DNA from: Natronomonas gomsonensis
GTDB taxonomy: Archaea; Halobacteriota; Halobacteria; Halobacteriales; Haloarculaceae
Reading direction: 5' to 3'
DNA length: 64,000 nucleotides
NCBI RefSeq assembly: GCF_024300825.1
Contig: NZ_CP101323.1
Span: 248,001-312,000, forward strand
How positions within the stretch are numbered: the first letter of the stretch is position 1; each line of letters starts with the position of its first letter. The position numbers and the translations under genes are program-made. The notes under the pieces were generated by a model. It was given only the letters and a program-made list of their open reading frames with translations, was not told the DNA's origin and made no database searches. Below are positions 63,912 to 64,000 of this stretch, piece after piece.

Positions 63912-64000
63912 TTAGTGACCGCCCGAGACAGCGTGTAGACCGACAATACCGACGACAATTACGCCGATAAATGAGATTCGGGCGAGGGTAGCTGGTTCAT
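63912..64000 (-). CDS. SMR-family small multidrug exporter, C-terminal part
   Basis: The gene enters from the right edge and stops at 63912-63914. The visible 28 residues (EPATLARISFIGVIVVGIVG, then LHAVSGGH) match the last transmembrane helix of EmrE/SugE-type proteins. The rest lies outside the window. Confidence 0.7.
   Translation of the reverse strand, partial: EPATLARISFIGVIVVGIVGLHAVSGGH

Overview
The window comes from a haloarchaeon (class Halobacteria). The proteins are acidic, most genes start directly downstream of an archaeal TATA box without a ribosome binding site, and the families are typical of that class (HalOD1 output domain, Tat lipoprotein signal with a Cys lipobox, HtpX, prenyl diphosphate synthase for ether lipids, AI-2E and SMR transporters). 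No rRNA, tRNA or CRISPR array was found.

Layout. 0-2 kb: a decayed IS4-like transposase. 2-12 kb: a CBS-HEPN-like protein, AI-2E permease, MscS channel, a 5'-truncated TrkA, a prenyl synthase/MATE/TetR cluster, HalOD1 protein and HtpX. 12-15.6 kb: an intact IS4-like element, a tyrosine integrase and a 33-residue zinc ribbon. 15.8-23 kb: serA, a TIGR04076-like protein, pdxS, a trpB without trpA, and ppsA. 24-51 kb: a large catabolic supercluster bounded by two IclR regulators. 51-63.7 kb: accessory DNA with a thiolase remnant, a ubiquitin-like/E2/JAB-E1 operon, a divergent AAA ATPase/winged-helix pair, small membrane proteins, an antirestriction remnant, a toxin-antitoxin pair, an HD hydrolase and an aldo-keto reductase. 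An SMR exporter runs off the right edge.

Most interesting region. The 24-51 kb segment encodes indoleamine 2,3-dioxygenase, an alpha/beta hydrolase that could deformylate its product, a class I aminotransferase, Rieske ring-hydroxylating dioxygenase alpha and beta subunits, a BphB-like cis-dihydrodiol dehydrogenase, two VOC (extradiol-type) proteins, a ThDP-dependent decarboxylase, two NicX-like pyridine-ring dioxygenases and two aspartate-dehydrogenase-like proteins. It also encodes an SsuABC/TauABC-type ABC importer and two EamA transporters. The order of chemistry matches the old biochemical route tryptophan -> kynurenine -> kynurenate -> 7,8-dihydrodiol -> 7,8-dihydroxykynurenate -> pyridine intermediate -> ring opening, for which genes are poorly known. 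No kynureninase, kynurenine monooxygenase or 3-hydroxyanthranilate dioxygenase is visible. The pathway assignment is inference; the individual families are mostly clear.

A second notable system is the three-gene operon at 53.6-55.8 kb: a beta-grasp ubiquitin-like protein, an E2-like protein and a JAB-E1 fusion. It resembles bacterial Ubl/E2/E1/JAB conjugation cassettes, some of which are antiviral. Three near-identical 22-bp palindromes (23821, 51003, 51415), all in the same orientation, bracket the catabolic supercluster and may be operators or recombination sites.
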